From the NCBI RefSeq assembly GCF_013166515.1, contig NZ_JABKKJ010000004.1, positions 120,841 through 184,840 of the forward strand: 64,000 bases of DNA, written 5' to 3'. The DNA comes from Xylanibacter caecicola (lineage in GTDB: Bacteria; Bacteroidota; Bacteroidia; Bacteroidales; Bacteroidaceae). Below the pieces are notes generated by a model that saw only the letters and a list, made by a program, of their open reading frames with translations, had not been told where the DNA came from and made no database searches. Position numbers and translations under genes: made by a program. Below, piece after piece: positions 63,815 through 64,000 of this stretch. Positions within the stretch are counted from its first letter, which is position 1. Every line of letters begins with the position of its first letter.

Positions 63815-64000
63815 TAGTGTCCCATTAAAATTGGGACGTTGTTAAAAATCAAATAAACTTGGTCCATCAGGTCCAAATCGTTCTTTGTCATTTTGAAATT
63901 TAGTTTTGTCAAAGAGGTCTCGAAGAGGCGTTTTATCGGTCAACGAGATGCTCAATATTTGAAGAACTTCGTATGTGCTTCTATCCGGTTGCATATCGTG
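63815..64000 (-). mobile_element. Edge of an IS4-type insertion sequence
   Basis: The element probably begins at AGTGTCCCATT (63815), which forms GTCCCA/TGGGAC pairing with 63832-63837 and precedes the transposase stop. The other end is outside the window. Confidence 0.65.
63842..64000 (-). CDS. IS4-type transposase, C-terminal part
   Basis: The last 52 codons of a transposase read leftward from the window edge to a stop at 63842: STYEVLQILSISLTDKTPL near 8-26, RDLFDKTKFQNDKERFG, and a final PSLFDF. The LSISLTDKTPLRDLF tail followed by LFDF/LFNF is familiar from Bacteroidetes IS4-family transposases. The catalytic DDE part lies beyond the edge. The frame has no start codon in the window. Confidence 0.7.
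   Translation of the reverse strand, partial: HDMQPDRSTYEVLQILSISLTDKTPLRDLFDKTKFQNDKERFGPDGPSLFDF

Overview
The window looks like chromosome of a Prevotella-type member of the Bacteroidales. The evidence is Bacteroidetes-style promoters (TTTG, about 20 bases, then TAnnTTTG), A/T-rich leaders instead of Shine-Dalgarno sites at most genes, an Rnf complex, a Bat (aerotolerance) operon, DUF4923 and DUF2027-Smr proteins, a TamA-like lipoprotein, and the Bacteroidetes ATP synthase order D-C-I-B-E-F-H-A-G. No species call is possible from the sequence alone.

Layout. 1-2.4 kb: end of an rnf operon (rnfD part, G, E, A). 2.7-3.7 kb: galE. 4.2-11.4 kb: a carbohydrate locus with a hybrid-type regulator remnant, a large GH94-like protein, a GH30 enzyme with a frameshift and a GPH sugar symporter; the regulator and the GH94-like gene are both missing their 5' ends at a single head-to-head junction near 5.73 kb. 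11.8-18.5 kb: a small PH-domain membrane protein, tRNA-Arg(TCT), an rRNA/tRNA methyltransferase, TamA-like lipoprotein, small lipoprotein, metallo-hydrolase and DUF4923 protein. 18.6-19.2 kb: rpsP, followed by a 1.1 kb intergenic region full of repeats. 20.3-29.3 kb: moxR-bat operon in which BatB/BatC and BatD/BatE are fused, then a PAP2 phosphatase. 29.3-35.8 kb: queA, a DUF2027-Smr protein, nadE, a beta-helix lipoprotein, cytidine deaminase. 35.8-40.3 kb: three glycosyltransferases and a divergent flippase. 40.6-50.5 kb: nhaD, pfkA and a complete ATP synthase operon. 50.7-52.8 kb: ferritin and a DUF4143 ATPase. 52.8-56.4 kb: accessory island with a broken KVFFSWQ-type gene, a secreted protein pair whose second member ends in a FISUMP/DUF1566 lectin-like domain with a GC-rich, NNC-codon-rich tail, a long hairpin, and a small MutS-domain-I-like protein. 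This is the arrangement of a diversity-generating retroelement (DGR) target cassette, but no reverse transcriptase or template repeat is visible. 56.4-62.3 kb: leftward operon for a four-carbon acid sugar (DapA-family aldolase, SSS symporter, Fe-alcohol dehydrogenase, PdxA2-like dehydrogenase, DUF1537 kinase). 62.7-63.5 kb: ksgA. 63.8 kb to the end: the edge of an IS4-type insertion sequence.

The intergenic regions carry several dispersed repeat families. (1) Arrays with a strict 22-bp period at six places; the words differ between loci, but the layout (an A-tract block, then a T-tract block about 11 bp later) is shared. (2) A pair of about 195-bp MITE-like elements with 23-bp terminal inverted repeats. 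(3) A recurrent AATTC-N3-GAATTCAC palindrome. (4) A 98-bp hairpin with arms of about 38 bases after rpsP. The orphan DGR-like cassette and the 22-bp-period arrays are the observations most worth following up.
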